Below the pieces are notes generated by a model that saw only the letters and a program-made list of their open reading frames with translations, searched no databases and was not told the DNA's origin. A stretch of DNA of 64,000 nucleotides from Glandiceps talaboti (Eukaryota > Hemichordata > Enteropneusta > Spengelidae), in NCBI RefSeq assembly GCF_964340395.1, contig NC_135556.1, forward strand, positions 23,492,723-23,556,722, given 5' to 3'. This document shows, in pieces, positions 36,905 through 49,079 of the stretch. Position numbers and translations under genes: made by a program. The stretch's first letter is position 1. The number at the start of each line of letters is the position of its first letter.

Positions 36905-37479
36905 CTCTCTGTCAAGCTAACTCTGGGAAGAAAATTATGTGTATTAGCATGTTTAAACCATAATCAATGAATGATCGTGCGATGTGCCACCTTTCCAGAT
37001 TGATAATGAATACTTTACATATCATTGCTAGTGCTATATTTCTAGACTTCTACTATCTATCTTTGTCACACAAGATTTGTAAAAATTGCACATAGCAATC
37101 ACGATATGGTTTCCGATTAGGGACAGGTGCAAGTCTCTTCACAGGAAATGTATGCATTGAAAGTAAACTTAATGTTGTGTTGAAGCATTTCCCTGTTATT
37201 TATCCTCTGAACTCTATACATGTACATTTCCTGGTTCAAGACATCAGTGAGTGAAATCAGTTCCTGTTTCTGGGTACAAACCATGGGCAGGAGGAGGATC
37301 AAATAGCATTCTTTATCATTATGTACAATATTCCTTAGGATTGCCATACACCATTTACTTCCTGCATGGGATTACAACATCTGGATATCATGTTATACTA
37401 GAACAACTCAACTCAACTCCTATACATGCTATACAAATTCAGATCTGTAAATATAATCACCTACATGTATACGTACTAC

Positions 37480-37775
37480 CTCCCTATCCACACCACATCT
37501 CACCACATCATAACTAGTACCTACCCCAGCCATATTACACCATACTATCATCAATTACAGTAGTCCCACCCCAACCACACCACACACCACATCTACATGT
37601 ACAAGTACCACCCCAACACCATGACAGTATACCACCACCACTACCACAAGTAGTACTCGTAGTAGTACCACCACAACTACACTCCAGTCATAGTACCACT
37701 CCCAACCACACTACACCACCCCATCCACACTACAGTATATGTACATACCATCTGAACCACACCACACTATAACCT
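37480..37775. repeat. ACC/CCA-rich low-complexity tract
   Basis: Dense irregular CCACACCACA, TACCACCACC and CACCCCAACC phrases with no fixed period. No frame, no regular spacer. Confidence 0.85.
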
Positions 37776-37937
37776 TACCAATAACTGGGACCCTACCCAC
37801 TACAATATTTGTATTTGGAGTATAGTGGTCAGCTAACAGCCAAATCATATACACATGGTATGTATACAGGGTATAAATGTACATTCTTTCTAAAAATCAA
37901 GTGATGCAAAAAGTTTGTGCACAAAAAACTACAAGTT

Positions 37938-37951
37938 GGGGGGGGGGGGGG
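37938..37951 (+). repeat. Poly-G tract, 14 G
   Basis: Uninterrupted G run on the plus strand, followed by ATTA. One of five poly-G tracts in the window, all on this strand. Confidence 0.95.
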
Positions 37952-38139
37952 ATTAATTGAAAGTATTCTTTTTAAAAAAATCTCAGGTCCTTGGAAATGC
38001 CAAATTATTCAACTAATGCAGTCAAACCTGACATGGCACTTTTGTTATTTCAATACAGTAAAACATGCAAAATGTGACAACTATCCAATTCCTAGTACAT
38101 CACGACCTATTAAGAACATGCTAAGTATGATATCATATT

Positions 38140-38720
38140 AAATAAATTTATCTGGGAATGCCTTTTAATATTTTCTCACTACATTTGTACACAGAAGCAA
38201 GACAGGTACCTGACTTCACATAAGCCTTTTGAAATTTACTCACTAAAAGTACATAATATAGGTACTCAACTTCTAGTAGACCATGAATAAGACATGCTTT
38301 AGGTATGTTGAATAGATTTGTCTGGAAATGCCTTTTGATATTTCCGCAAAAATTACAAGTAAGTCAGACAGTCACAATGCTTCACACATCACTATGCTTA
38401 CATAAAGCCTTTTGAAATGTTCTCATTAAATGTATGCAAGACAGGTACCCCATTTCTGTCAACCACAAAAGCCTTTTGATATTTCACTTTTATCACCATC
38501 AATGAGATCAGCATCAAACCATTTAAACGTTTCTAGGAAATGCATTTTGATAATTTTTGTATGATAATACATGTTGGTGAGAGAAGCATCTGATTCACCA
38601 GACTCACATAAAAGACTTTTGAAATTTCATTATTATCTGCATCAATACAATTGATATCATGATACTTTTTATAGATTTCTATGAATTTAAATGGATTTTT
38701 TATCACATCCCTGAATTAAA
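38140..38720. repeat. Decayed tandem array, about 85-125 bp period
   Basis: Anchors AATGCCTTTTAATATTTTCT, AAGCCTTTTGAAATTTACTC, AATGCCTTTTGATATTTCCG, AAGCCTTTTGAAATGTTCTC, AAGCCTTTTGATATTTCAC and later drifted versions alternate with AAGACAGGTACC phrases. Confidence 0.75.
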
Positions 38721-39390
38721 TGGGAACTGAAGACTTCTAGATATACAAGATGTATTACTGAAAATGTCAAGGAAATTACTGTAAGCAGAAAATATTACTT
38801 ATTCAGTTGACGACATAAAAACTTGATAAAATAAAAATTGCATAAAAAGGTAAAATCAATCTTGGGGATATAGTCTTCCTGAAACATCAAAGCATTCTCA
38901 CAACCTGTCATAGCTGTGCTAGAGGGTACAAATAGAACTATGTAGGTTGACTTATTCTCAGTACCTGTAATAGCATTAAAATTCATACTAGTGGGTCAAA
39001 ATAGAAGAAGGTTGAAAACAATCTGATGCCGGCATATAAGTTTATGTAGTGCGGGGAGCGGAAGTCATCTTGTCAACTAAGAACTCCAATAGTTGTTATT
39101 TTCATAACATACCTACGTGGTAAAATTTTATTTCAGGTAACAAGAATTGCTAGAAAATGTGCATATATGATATACTTAATGTGTACATGAGTAAAATACT
39201 GCATATAGTTTCATTAATGAAAAAATCAATAATTCATTTATAGGTTGTTAATAATTTATATCAACATCTACCGATATGTTTGGTCTGTTGTTATTCATAT
39301 TTCATATTGATAATTATATCATCAATCATAACAAGCCAATAACATAAACAATATTTTCATCACATTCATAATTAATGTATTTATCGATAT

Positions 39391-39692
39391 TTTACATTAT
39401 GCCATGCTCAAGCCAAATTATTGTCTTTGAACAGAAAATATGGATTATATACCCTGGTTGTTCTCGGTCCCAACAATCTGTATCTACATCATTGGTCTGC
39501 GGTGCTCAAAAATTGGAGTTAAAACATTCCAAATCATCGTCTCAATTTCAAATAAATTATGTTCAAGGAGTTATAATTTTATCATCCCCCCTATTTTACT
39601 TCATTCAGCCAGAAAATACTTGTGATCTAAAGTTTTTGTCACTCCTCATCTTGCAAGTCGTAGTGACAAGACCCCTTAGGTCACTCATATTT
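39391..39692 (+). repeat. Dispersed repeat family C, copy 1 (plus orientation)
   Basis: Begins TTACATTATGCCATG and passes through TATACCCTGGTTGTTC, TCTGCGGTGCTCAAAAATTG, TTCATTCAGCCAGAAAATAC and GTAGTGACAAGACCCCTTAG. It matches the reverse complement of 42,611-42,893 over its whole length with indels. The 127-codon frame here (39,375-39,758) runs in the opposite sense to the more protein-like frame in copy 2 and is probably not coding. Confidence 0.85.
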
Positions 39693-40320
39693 AGCTGGCT
39701 AAATGAAGAAAACTATTTGGCAATAATATCTAATGGCACCAATTTTACAGTTATATAATTATAATATATTGCAGATGTACTATAATTTTTTGAATGAAAT
39801 TCTTGCCCATCACGGCACATCGTTTAAAATATTTTATCACTCATTTCTCTAATTAAAGGGTGAGGATTTACTGCTCTTGTTTCCAAGGAAACTAAGAATA
39901 ACTATTTTTATTATAATTATGTTTAATTATTTTTTAATTGTAATTTTAATTATGTAACAAGAATAATTATTTTTGCATAAACAGTGTATGAGGAAATGAA
40001 AGTGTCAATAACACAGGACATGGCCTACTTATACTATACTACTATGAGGTATGGAGATAAGAAATGCAAGTTGTTTCATCGTTTTGTGTACTGAGCAAAT
40101 CTATACAAATAACATACTGTTCTCCAGTAGGCAGATACGGTCACATTTGAGCAGCCACACACATTAATAGTTATATTTGCAGGGGGGTGTGTTTGAATTT
40201 GTTTAGCAATTAGAACAGTGAATATATATCCAATTACATAGCATAAAATTAATCTCATAAATTGTTAATAGACGCTAACGTAGAATTTCTTGACAACATA
40301 CACTGAAACTGTAGTCTAAT

Positions 40321-40375
40321 AATTAGTAATGAACATTTCTACTCACTGAGTCAAACTATTGTTTGGAAGTAAATC
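40321..40375 (-). repeat. Inverted partner of dispersed family A
   Basis: The reverse complement (TTTGGGATTTACTTCCAAAC, AATAGTTTGACTCAGTGAGT, AGAAATGTTCATTACTAATT) aligns with 40,679-40,735 in plus orientation. Together they bracket about 300 bp that include the LINE-like tail. The segment just inside contains CGCTGACGTATCATCAGCAT followed by TGTCAGG, a phrase resembling junction sequences of Penelope-like elements; that link is a weak inference. Confidence 0.65.
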
Positions 40376-40514
40376 CCAAATTTTCGCTGACGTATCATCA
40401 GCATTGTCAGGGGTGTACTTCAATGGGCTATTTATATAATGTATTTTGTAAATCCTTCATAATTTTTTCTATTCTGTCAATATTGCAATACACTCAATTT
40501 GACCAGCAGCCCCA

Positions 40515-40678
40515 GTAATTAGTAATTCCTAAGATTGTAAAAGGGGACGGACTCAACTAGTTGCAAAGACAACTATTTTTCGTCTCCCTTTCCCATGTTT
40601 GAATACTTTTTACGTTGTAGAATTGTTATATATGTATATATATTTCTGGGAATAAAGAAGATTATTATTATAATTTAG
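40515..40678 (+). mobile_element. Probable LINE (CR1/L2-like) 3' tail
   Basis: Contains a short stem (GGACGGACTCAACTAGTTG...CAACTATTTTTCGTCTCCC), then an AT-rich stretch ending GGGAATAAAGAAGATTATTA and TTATAA. A terminal AATAAA-ATTATTATT end after a short hairpin is characteristic of the 3' ends of CR1/L2-group non-LTR retrotransposons in invertebrates. No reverse transcriptase is present here, so it would be a 5'-truncated copy. Confidence 0.5.
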
Positions 40679-40766
40679 GATTCACTTCCAAGAAATATTT
40701 TGACTCTGTGAGTAGAAATTTTTATTACTAAGTATGAACCCAGAGTCTATGAACATTCATTCTCAT
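40679..40766 (+). repeat. Dispersed repeat family A, copy 3
   Basis: GGATTCACTTCCAAGAAATA, TTTTGACTCTGTGAGTAGAA, ATTTTTATTACTAAGTATGA, ACCCAGAGTCTATGAACATT, CATTCTCA. The most complete of the three copies, directly downstream of the LINE-like tail. Confidence 0.8.
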
Positions 40767-41414
40767 ATACATGTATTCTGATATATTTCCCAGCATACGC
40801 TTGTATGAATGAGGGGTGGCTTAAAAATTTAACAATACGGCTTAGTATGAAATATGTTGCTATATGGCCTGAGAACCAAATGGTTAATTCATTCAATTTT
40901 CAGAAACAAATACATATAGTAATACACTTAGATGATGCAGACAATTCAAACAGATACAGGACTACAATGCAATATTCATTTCTACTGCAATAAATTAACT
41001 TTCTCAATAACTGTCCATACACGCCTTCATCTACACTTGTTTCTGATAATATTACAATTTATTGCACTGTACAAGACTTCAGTATTCACAGCATGGCTTC
41101 ACTAGACTGCACTTGAATGAATTATTATCCTCATTAATGGAATCTCTTCCAAGGCAAATTAACCTTCTATTATTGCTGACAGGGTTCAAGTTGAAACCAA
41201 TCAAGCCTGTGATATATGGTTATAAAGGTAATTAGTGATATGACCTACTTTCCTGATTTTATAGCTTCCTATTGTCAGTGTTGTCCTACTTTATGCTCCC
41301 TGGAGAGTAGAGATCTACTAGACTTGACTACAGTTGCATTGATAACAGTATAGCCAGTCTGGTGTATCAATACACGTAAAGTGCATGTAGTTACTATATA
41401 GTCTGCCCTCTATC

Positions 41415-41665
41415 CCCTTTTGATGTGCCAGCAATTTCTTACAACGCATCCAAATTTGGTGTTCTGCTACCCCTTACTATGTAGTGGCAGCGTGCTCTCT
41501 AAGCTCTCTAGATGTGCCACTGTCGCACATCAATTTATTACAACACTTCCAAATTTAGTGCACTGTGATCCCTTTATACTGTACACTGATTGTGACAGTG
41601 TGTCGTCTTTAGACCAGTTCATGTGCCACTATTGTGCTTTCACATTTCATGTTCTGCAATCTCTC
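41415..41665. repeat. Decayed tandem repeat, about 100 bp period
   Basis: GATGTGCCAGCAATTTCTTA, GATGTGCCACTGTCGCACAT and CATGTGCCACTATTGTGCTT head three units that share ACAAC..TCCAAATTTGGTG and a CCCTTTATACTGTA/CTCACTATATAG end. Confidence 0.7.
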
Positions 41666-42610
41666 ACTATATAGTGACTCAAAAATAAACATTTTTTATC
41701 AGTATAACCCACGAACTATCATGTTTTATCTTTTACATGTGTCTCCTGAAACTGTCTGAACTCATTCTGAGTGTGAGCATGGGACTATTTATAATTTACT
41801 ATCCTGTGTGTTATACATGCAAAACCTTTGTAACTGATCGCATTTGATCTACAATACCTATATGTGTTAGATCATAGTTGGTGTAGGGTCTATGGTTAGA
41901 TTGAGAGATTCCTCATTGTTTCAACTTTACATCCCCATGGCTATACATGACTGAAACAACAACAAATATTTCAGACTACAGTGTAAACAAGTCTTGTGAG
42001 TGCACCAACTTCTCAAGACCTCGGTTGACTGCCCTCTATATACACACTACAGTACCCAGTGTCATCAGATTCTTACTATGCAAGGCTGTTCAACCATAAC
42101 GACCAATTAAATTTTCATGAGTTCTACTCCAATTATTGAATTGACAAGAGGGAAATGCCTGACTTGAACTGTATGAAAACCAAAAAGATAACATAAACAC
42201 CTTATTTCTTACAGTAATTTCCCATGGCGCTCACCCACACATACAGATAACATTTCCTATTCTGTGGCCGGATCACAAGAGGCTTTTCAAGGTGTGTAAC
42301 ACTGTCAGACTGATCTTATTCAAATACATTTGTTATCTGACTGACACATGCATTGTACTCATTGTTTAACATATCTCTTTCAGAAATGAAAATTAAAAAT
42401 CGTTATGTTTTATAATCTAAGATCCAGAGAAAGAAATTGTAAATGGATTAATATTCAATATACATCGTCATAGCAACACTGTCAACATCATTGGTTTTTG
42501 GACAGAGATGACTAGTAGTTTTAATTTGATAACTCTAAAATGGACTTTGATATTTAATATAAACCTATACTGAATATAATAGTACTTTTTACATATCTTT
42601 GTTCAAAAGA

Positions 42611-42893
42611 AAACATAAGTGACCTAAGGGGCCTTGTCACTACAAGCTGCTATATTCATGGTGTCAAACCTGTAAGTCACAAGTATTTCTGGCTGAATAA
42701 AGTAAAATATTGTGGAAAAGAAATAAAATTATGCTCCCAAGCATAACTTATGAAAATTTTTGAAAAATAATGGCAATTGGGAATGTTTTGACTCATATAT
42801 TGAGCACCGCAGAACTAGTGGATTGTCATGAAAATGAACGACCAGGGTATATAATAACTTGGCTTGTGTATGGCATAATGTATACTACACAAC
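42611..42893 (-). repeat. Dispersed repeat family C, copy 2 (minus orientation)
   Basis: Reverse complement homologous to 39,391-39,692. Read on the plus strand, this copy has two protein-like patches interrupted by stops: PKGPCHYKLLYSWCQTCKS near its start and STAELVDCHENERPGYIITW towards its end. The family may therefore derive from coding sequence in this orientation. No known family was recognised. Confidence 0.85.
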
Positions 42894-43714
42894 AGTCTAC
42901 TGTTTTTAATTTTATTTCAGTTAAACAGTTGCCATATTGAATTCAAATTGGATTTTATTTATTTATTTATTAAGATATGGTGACTACATAACGGTATACA
43001 TAATTCTATATAAAATAATATTTAGTATATACATTTTATACTTCATTTGTAGAGAGTTAAGCTTCAAAGGAAAACAGTTGTCACATATCATTATATGTTG
43101 CATACATGTATGAATTATTCATCAGATCTGGAGAATAGTTCAAATTGACTTCGAGAATTATGATGAGAGACATCAGTGGAAAGGTCCGCAGTGTTATTAT
43201 GCAAATCAGATATTGAAATTGTAAAGTCAGTGGCAGATAAGACAATCCATCACATAAATATTGTAAAATGCTATTTTTTCATTTCTAATGTGTTTTCACT
43301 ATTTTTGCTCACATTTGGTTTTTTTTCCACTATAATTATTCAATAAATAGGAACCCAGTGAAAACACATATTCTCATACATACCATATACATACATTTGT
43401 ACATATCTAAATGAGCATAAATTATGTCTTGGCAAAACAATTAATTTATCTTCTCATTGAAAATTACAGTCCTTTTAAAATATAGTATTCCACAAAATAT
43501 GTACTGCAATCTAGGTACCCACTATGAAATTTGAAGTTACTGGAGGGAAATATGTGGATCCTGTAAATATTACCACTTTCATTCAATAATTTCTGCATTT
43601 TCATGGTTTCTAATTTTCACTGAAAAGAATAGATTCCTATTTTGTTTGAATCTTCATGTCGTCATATACAAAATGACATAAATGTCAAAAAAAAATTGAC
43701 ACTTTTTCTTTCAG

Positions 43715-43760
43715 CAACCGAAAAAGAAGCCAAATGTGAACTACAACGACAACGTGAGAT
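43715..43760 (+). CDS. Candidate 46-nt microexon
   Basis: The best-looking splice pair in the window: polypyrimidine tract and AG (ACTTTTTCTTTCAG), then 46 bases, then a consensus donor GAGAT/GTAAGTGG. Two frames are open: TEKEAKCELQRQRE, a heptad-like charged helix, and QPKKKPNVNYNDNV. An alternative donor seven bases earlier (AAC/GTGAGA) would give a 39-nt exon in the second frame. GC content is well above its surroundings. No protein can be named, and no second plus-strand exon of similar quality was found. Confidence 0.33.
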
Positions 43761-45342
43761 GTAAGTGGCAAGTAAAATACAATATTTGTAAGTACTTGAC
43801 AGACATACTAAAAATCAATAAAATGAACAGACACCAAATCCATTTCCCTGCTTGACTAAGATCTACTGTACACTGATACTTTCCTTACTATAAATACTGT
43901 TAATGTTACCCCTGCAACTATTCCGACAACACTAAAAGTCCACTTATTTCAGAGTCTATGCTGTATACAGTAAAACATCATCACAAAATAACATTTTAAG
44001 TTCAGCTGCAATATATTTTTATTTTTCTTTCCTTCATGAAATAAGTCAAAGACACATTTGTTTGATATTAAAAATAGTTTGATGAATCACTTGATAGTAA
44101 TCATTTGAACAAACAATTTGACAATGTGGGCAAAATAGAAATGTATTCACAAGCCAAGTATTGATTACTGTGATAATTGGCAGGCTGAATAGACTGGTAG
44201 ACTAGCCTACTCATTCATATAAATTAACTCACTCTTTGTAGTAAATATTGAAAAATTCATGTACGCATTCAATTGTCAGAAAGGATGAAATTAGGCACAG
44301 ATTAGGTTCTTTTTTACAGGTGTTTACTGCACCTAGGAATCCATTTAAATAAGCATGATGCTAATAGCACTGGAATGAATGCATTTTTTCATTTTGAATT
44401 CAATGGTCTCCATTCATTATTACAGTGTGCATTTGAAATCACAGCAATACTAAAGCTAATTTTCTGTATTTTATATACACTCACAATTGGATTCAATTAA
44501 CAGTAGCAAGAAAATACACTTAAGAATCTTACTTTAATGAAATACATGTAGTCTTGATAAGACTGACGAAATCACTTTTTTTCTGGAAAATTTCTTTCCA
44601 AAATACTAGATTATTTAAATAGGTCATCATCATATGATACAAGTAAAAGATAACATTCAGCCCTTTCTCAACATCCGATAATGACAGTTGCTAGGTGATC
44701 AAATAACACATGTGAAGTGATAACCAGGATAAATCAGCTTTCATGTATAAAAATAGATGTAAAACAAATGAAGTGTTGTGGAAAGACACCAGCGTGGTTC
44801 ATGACAAGCGGAGCCAGGAACTCTTACCACTAGCACTTCAGCACATATATATATCCATACATGTAAACACACACACTCAAGTACTTCCATGCTCCTCACA
44901 TCATTCACACTTTAATAGCACACTACACTTACTAATGGCATCGACTGTAATCATACAAATCCAGTCACACATGATGTATACGTGTACATACATATGCATA
45001 CAATGTACAAACACACGCATGGGTACAAATTAACATACATGTAAACAAATACATGTACATGTGCACGTACACACTATACATGTACACACACAGATACATG
45101 TATGTGCACACCTACTTTGACATACATACACAGCTATATGCCCTTGAAGTAAATTTGAAATTTGATAACGCCAAAGTTTGTTTCTACAATCCTTTACCTA
45201 AGTTTACATTGTACTTCCATGCTATGTGGTATTAAACTGACAAGAAATTCCAAGTGACTATACCAATGCATACATACACAAGGGTACATACACCCTGTAC
45301 ATCTACACATACACATACTGTGACAGTGATACGGTGACATGC

Positions 45343-45462
45343 ACATACATACATACATACATACATACATACATACATACATACATACATACATACATAC
45401 ATACATACATACATACATACATACATACATACATACATACATACATACATACATACATACAT
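45343..45462. repeat. (TACA)n microsatellite, about 30 units
   Basis: Uninterrupted ACAT tetranucleotides. Frames reading YIHTYIHT or CMYVCMYV over it are artefacts. Confidence 0.97.
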
Positions 45463-45584
45463 AGTATACATACATACATGTACATACATTCATACACAGT
45501 CATTGTCAATTCTATTTTGTTTATAATTAGAATATACTACATTTTTCCTACTACTGACATGTAAATTTTGACTTTGAAGCTGGC

Positions 45585-45807
<223 letters not shown>

Positions 45808-46301
45808 CAAGCACTAACCTGTATAACTATCCTGTACTGTATCAGTGTATGTACTACCTGATTGATATTTCCAGACAGTCATGTGACAATTACAAAATCA
45901 AAATGTCAATATCTACCAGTTTATAGGTCATGGGTAATAGGTCGTCATAGTTACTTCACAATTACCATTTCAATCAAATGTCAAATGACTACCTTCCCTC
46001 TACATGTAGTAGAAGCAGAATCTATGCATGAAATCACTTCAATTATTATAATTTGTATTTAACCTAGACAATTACAAATTAAGTACAATTATCAATAGAA
46101 ACCACAATTAAACATTTCACCAAGAAATTGTGCCTTGTTTCTTTAATTGTTTTGTTGTCTGACCACCTCTTCGCAGCTATTTTGCCTGTGAATAAATATT
46201 TGGTAACGAGCACAAGAGTACATGAGAAGTAAAATACATGCATGTCCACACAGGAATCAATAAATTATAATTTTTATATCACAAATAACATAAATACTAA
46301 A

Positions 46302-46492
46302 TGATCTGAGTGAGCAACAACTTAGACTGGCACCAGTCCCTTGGGAAATTTTTTTTGAAGCCTCATATTCATTTTGAATTTGTTATTCATTTTTAGGAAA
46401 ATGTCCTCAACTTCTCTTTTTATCTCAGTTACTAGTAGTCTCCCAAGGGCTTAGGCATTCACCTGACTATTCGCAATCACTCGCTCAGATCA
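46302..46492. mobile_element. 190-bp foldback (MITE-like) element, TGATCTGAG ends
   Basis: Left end TGATCTGAGTGAGCAACAAC, then CAGTCCCTTGGGA. The reverse complement of the right end reads TGATCTGAGCGAGTGATTGC, then CTAAGCCCTTGGGA. Arms of about 45-50 bp enclose an AT-rich centre without a frame. No clean target duplication can be read. Confidence 0.75.
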
Positions 46493-46974
46493 CTATTTCA
46501 CACAAAAGAATACACTTGTGTTACAAAAATTTGTTTCCATAAATTAATAAGAGTGAAAAAAGCCTGAAGACTTGAGTAAGTCCAGCAAAAGCTATCAAGA
46601 GTCAGGATTTATACTACATACATGATACAAATAAATAAATATAAATAAATCAAACCATATTTCTACTTTTAATATCAATGATGAGGATTAAAATTCACAG
46701 TTTAGGGAACTAAGGGAATGATTTGAAATCATCAAACTACCCTAGTTTGATTCATTGGATATCAGGGGAAATTTGTAAATGGTTTTTATCTGATGACCTG
46801 AACATCAAATGAATTACACAAGACTATTTAACATATCTTGTGGTTTCATAACACGCCCCAGAGACAAAAATTTCATCCTATTTCATTACCCATCATATCA
46901 TCAAAGGAATACAAAAAAATTCACTTAATTTAGTAAATTAATGGCAGTTTCAGACTGAATCCCTGATGCTAGTG

Positions 46975-47500
46975 ATAATAGATAGATAGTGTATTATGAA
47001 CACTGCCAAAAATCATATTTTTTTCACTACCATTGGTAATAGATACCCAAACATCATCTGTTTTACTACATGTATGTGTGCAGCATGCCATAAATAGAAA
47101 CTGTATTAACATGAACACGACCAGACTGTTTTTACTACACGTTCCAAGAGATAGCCTGTTTACGTGTTGTCGAGATACATTGTTCACCCTCAGAGAAGAC
47201 AAGGGCTCGGAGTTGCAAATGTACAACCAACTAACCATAGGCTATATATAAAAGAGATAAACACTATATTAAGAATATAAACAGACATATTTTACATGTG
47301 CCAACACTGGTAACAGATGAACACGTCCAAACATCAGCTGTTTTACTATCTAGTACATTGCATGTGTGGCAATGCAATAGATAGACACTGCATTATGAAC
47401 ACAACCAGACTCCTTTTTTTACTACAATAGGCAATAGACACCGGTAGACAGTGCATAGACACACCTAAACATAACTTTTCTTAACAGTACACACAGACAG
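46975..47500. repeat. Decayed tandem duplication, about 280 bp period
   Basis: CCAAACATCATCTGTTTTAC (about 47,048) recurs as CCAAACATCAGCTGTTTTAC (about 47,328). The surrounding ATAGATAGATAGTGTATTAT / ATAGATAGACACTGCATTAT and GACCAGACTGTTTTTACTAC / AACCAGACTCCTTTTTTTAC phrases recur with it. Confidence 0.75.
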
Positions 47501-48810
47501 AGACTACAATAGCCTGAGGAATACATCAATGGGAAACCCAAAACAAAGCAAATTGTGAAACCTTGACATATTTAGACAGATTGCAGAATCAATACCATAA
47601 ATCATTCTTTGAGTGATTACAAATATGGAAATATCATATTTCAATACATTACATTTTGTGTCTCTTTAACAACAGAAATGCCTCTAGATATGGTGATTAG
47701 TACAGAGATAATTTGAGAAAAGTGACACAGATAGACCTGTTGCAATTCATCAGTGATTGATATGAAAACGTTAACGTTAGTGTAGATTCTCTATGCAAAA
47801 TCTTGTATTGCCACACTTATTGTTAAACACGGCTCTGGGTGATATACAACAGATGTAACAAATGTGTTGACATTTTACAAATCACATGTACACAATAAAA
47901 GAATCCTCACTCACTTTCAACCAGCAGAGAAAGAAATTCAACCTCCATTTATTCTGATTGGTTGGGGAATTTCATAGAAATATATCTACCATTTGATCAT
48001 AAATACTTGCAGTAGTATAAAACTTTATGATTTTGTAGAAATATACGAAAGATCTTTAAAAGTTGGTGAAATTGTCAGATACGATATCGCAAATTTTAAC
48101 ACCTCACAGCGCTCCCCTCACCATTATGTTCCCCACGGCATCTTACTGGGGATAACCTTCATGTCTATATGTGATATACTTTCAGGATAACTGGTTTTGG
48201 TTTTGCAACCATTTTATATTATATTATACTTTTTTCTCTAAACTAGGTTCCAAAACTACACAAAAGTGCTATTAATAATCCACAAAGCAAGGCACTATGA
48301 ACTCTACCAGCATTTCACGGTCTCCATTACCAAGGTTCTAAAATCTCAGCAAAACGACAATATATAAACACAGCACTATAGAATTCACACAGCTTTCAAA
48401 ATTGACAAGCAAATTAGGACTGTCATAACATATCATATTCTGAATTCAAATGGGTGATATTTATTGTTAAAAACCTCTTAGTCCGAGGCTATTTCATGGG
48501 TACATTACTAACGAACAACAATAAACTGTGATATGTTAAGTTAAACTAAGTGGCTATTCAATCTAAAGGATTAATCTGTCAACTATAATCACATTTCTGA
48601 TCGTTCTTTGAAAAGGAAGTTTATATTTTTAGATGGTTAATTATCGCCACATACACTCATCGTCATAGGTTTAGGTATAAGACTACAACCATCTGTCAAC
48701 TATGTTACACTAGAGCTATATGTCATATTGTTCCATGTACAAATGTACAAATGTATAGACTCCACGAATATCAATGTTTATTTGTTAATATGCAAATTGC
48801 AAATTACTAC

Positions 48811-48829
48811 GGGGGGGGGGGGGGGGGGG
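48811..48829 (+). repeat. Poly-G tract, 19 G
   Basis: Uninterrupted plus-strand G run between TACTAC and TTAGATT. Confidence 0.95.
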
Positions 48830-48949
48830 TTAGATTAAGAATGGCTTGTGCTATGTTTTCAAATATAGGTTGTGAGTGACAGAATTATTGATGGGTCTGA
48901 AGCTAATAAATTATTAGAAAAAAAACTATCAAATGTTGTGACCCATCCA

Positions 48950-49011
48950 TCCATACATACATATACACACATATACACACATACATGTACACGCATACAT
49001 ACATACATACA

Positions 49012-49045
<34 letters not shown>

Positions 49046-49064
49046 CATACATACATACATACAT
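48950..49064. repeat. (TACA)n microsatellite, imperfect
   Basis: Imperfect CACATATACA start, then near-pure ACAT units from about 48,996, interrupted once by TATATAC. Confidence 0.95.
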
Positions 49065-49079
49065 GTTCATAATGATGTA

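Noticed and set aside
39375-39758. 127-codon plus frame
   Set aside because: It lies across repeat family C, and the homologous copy at 42.6 kb is protein-like in the opposite orientation, so this frame is probably fortuitous.
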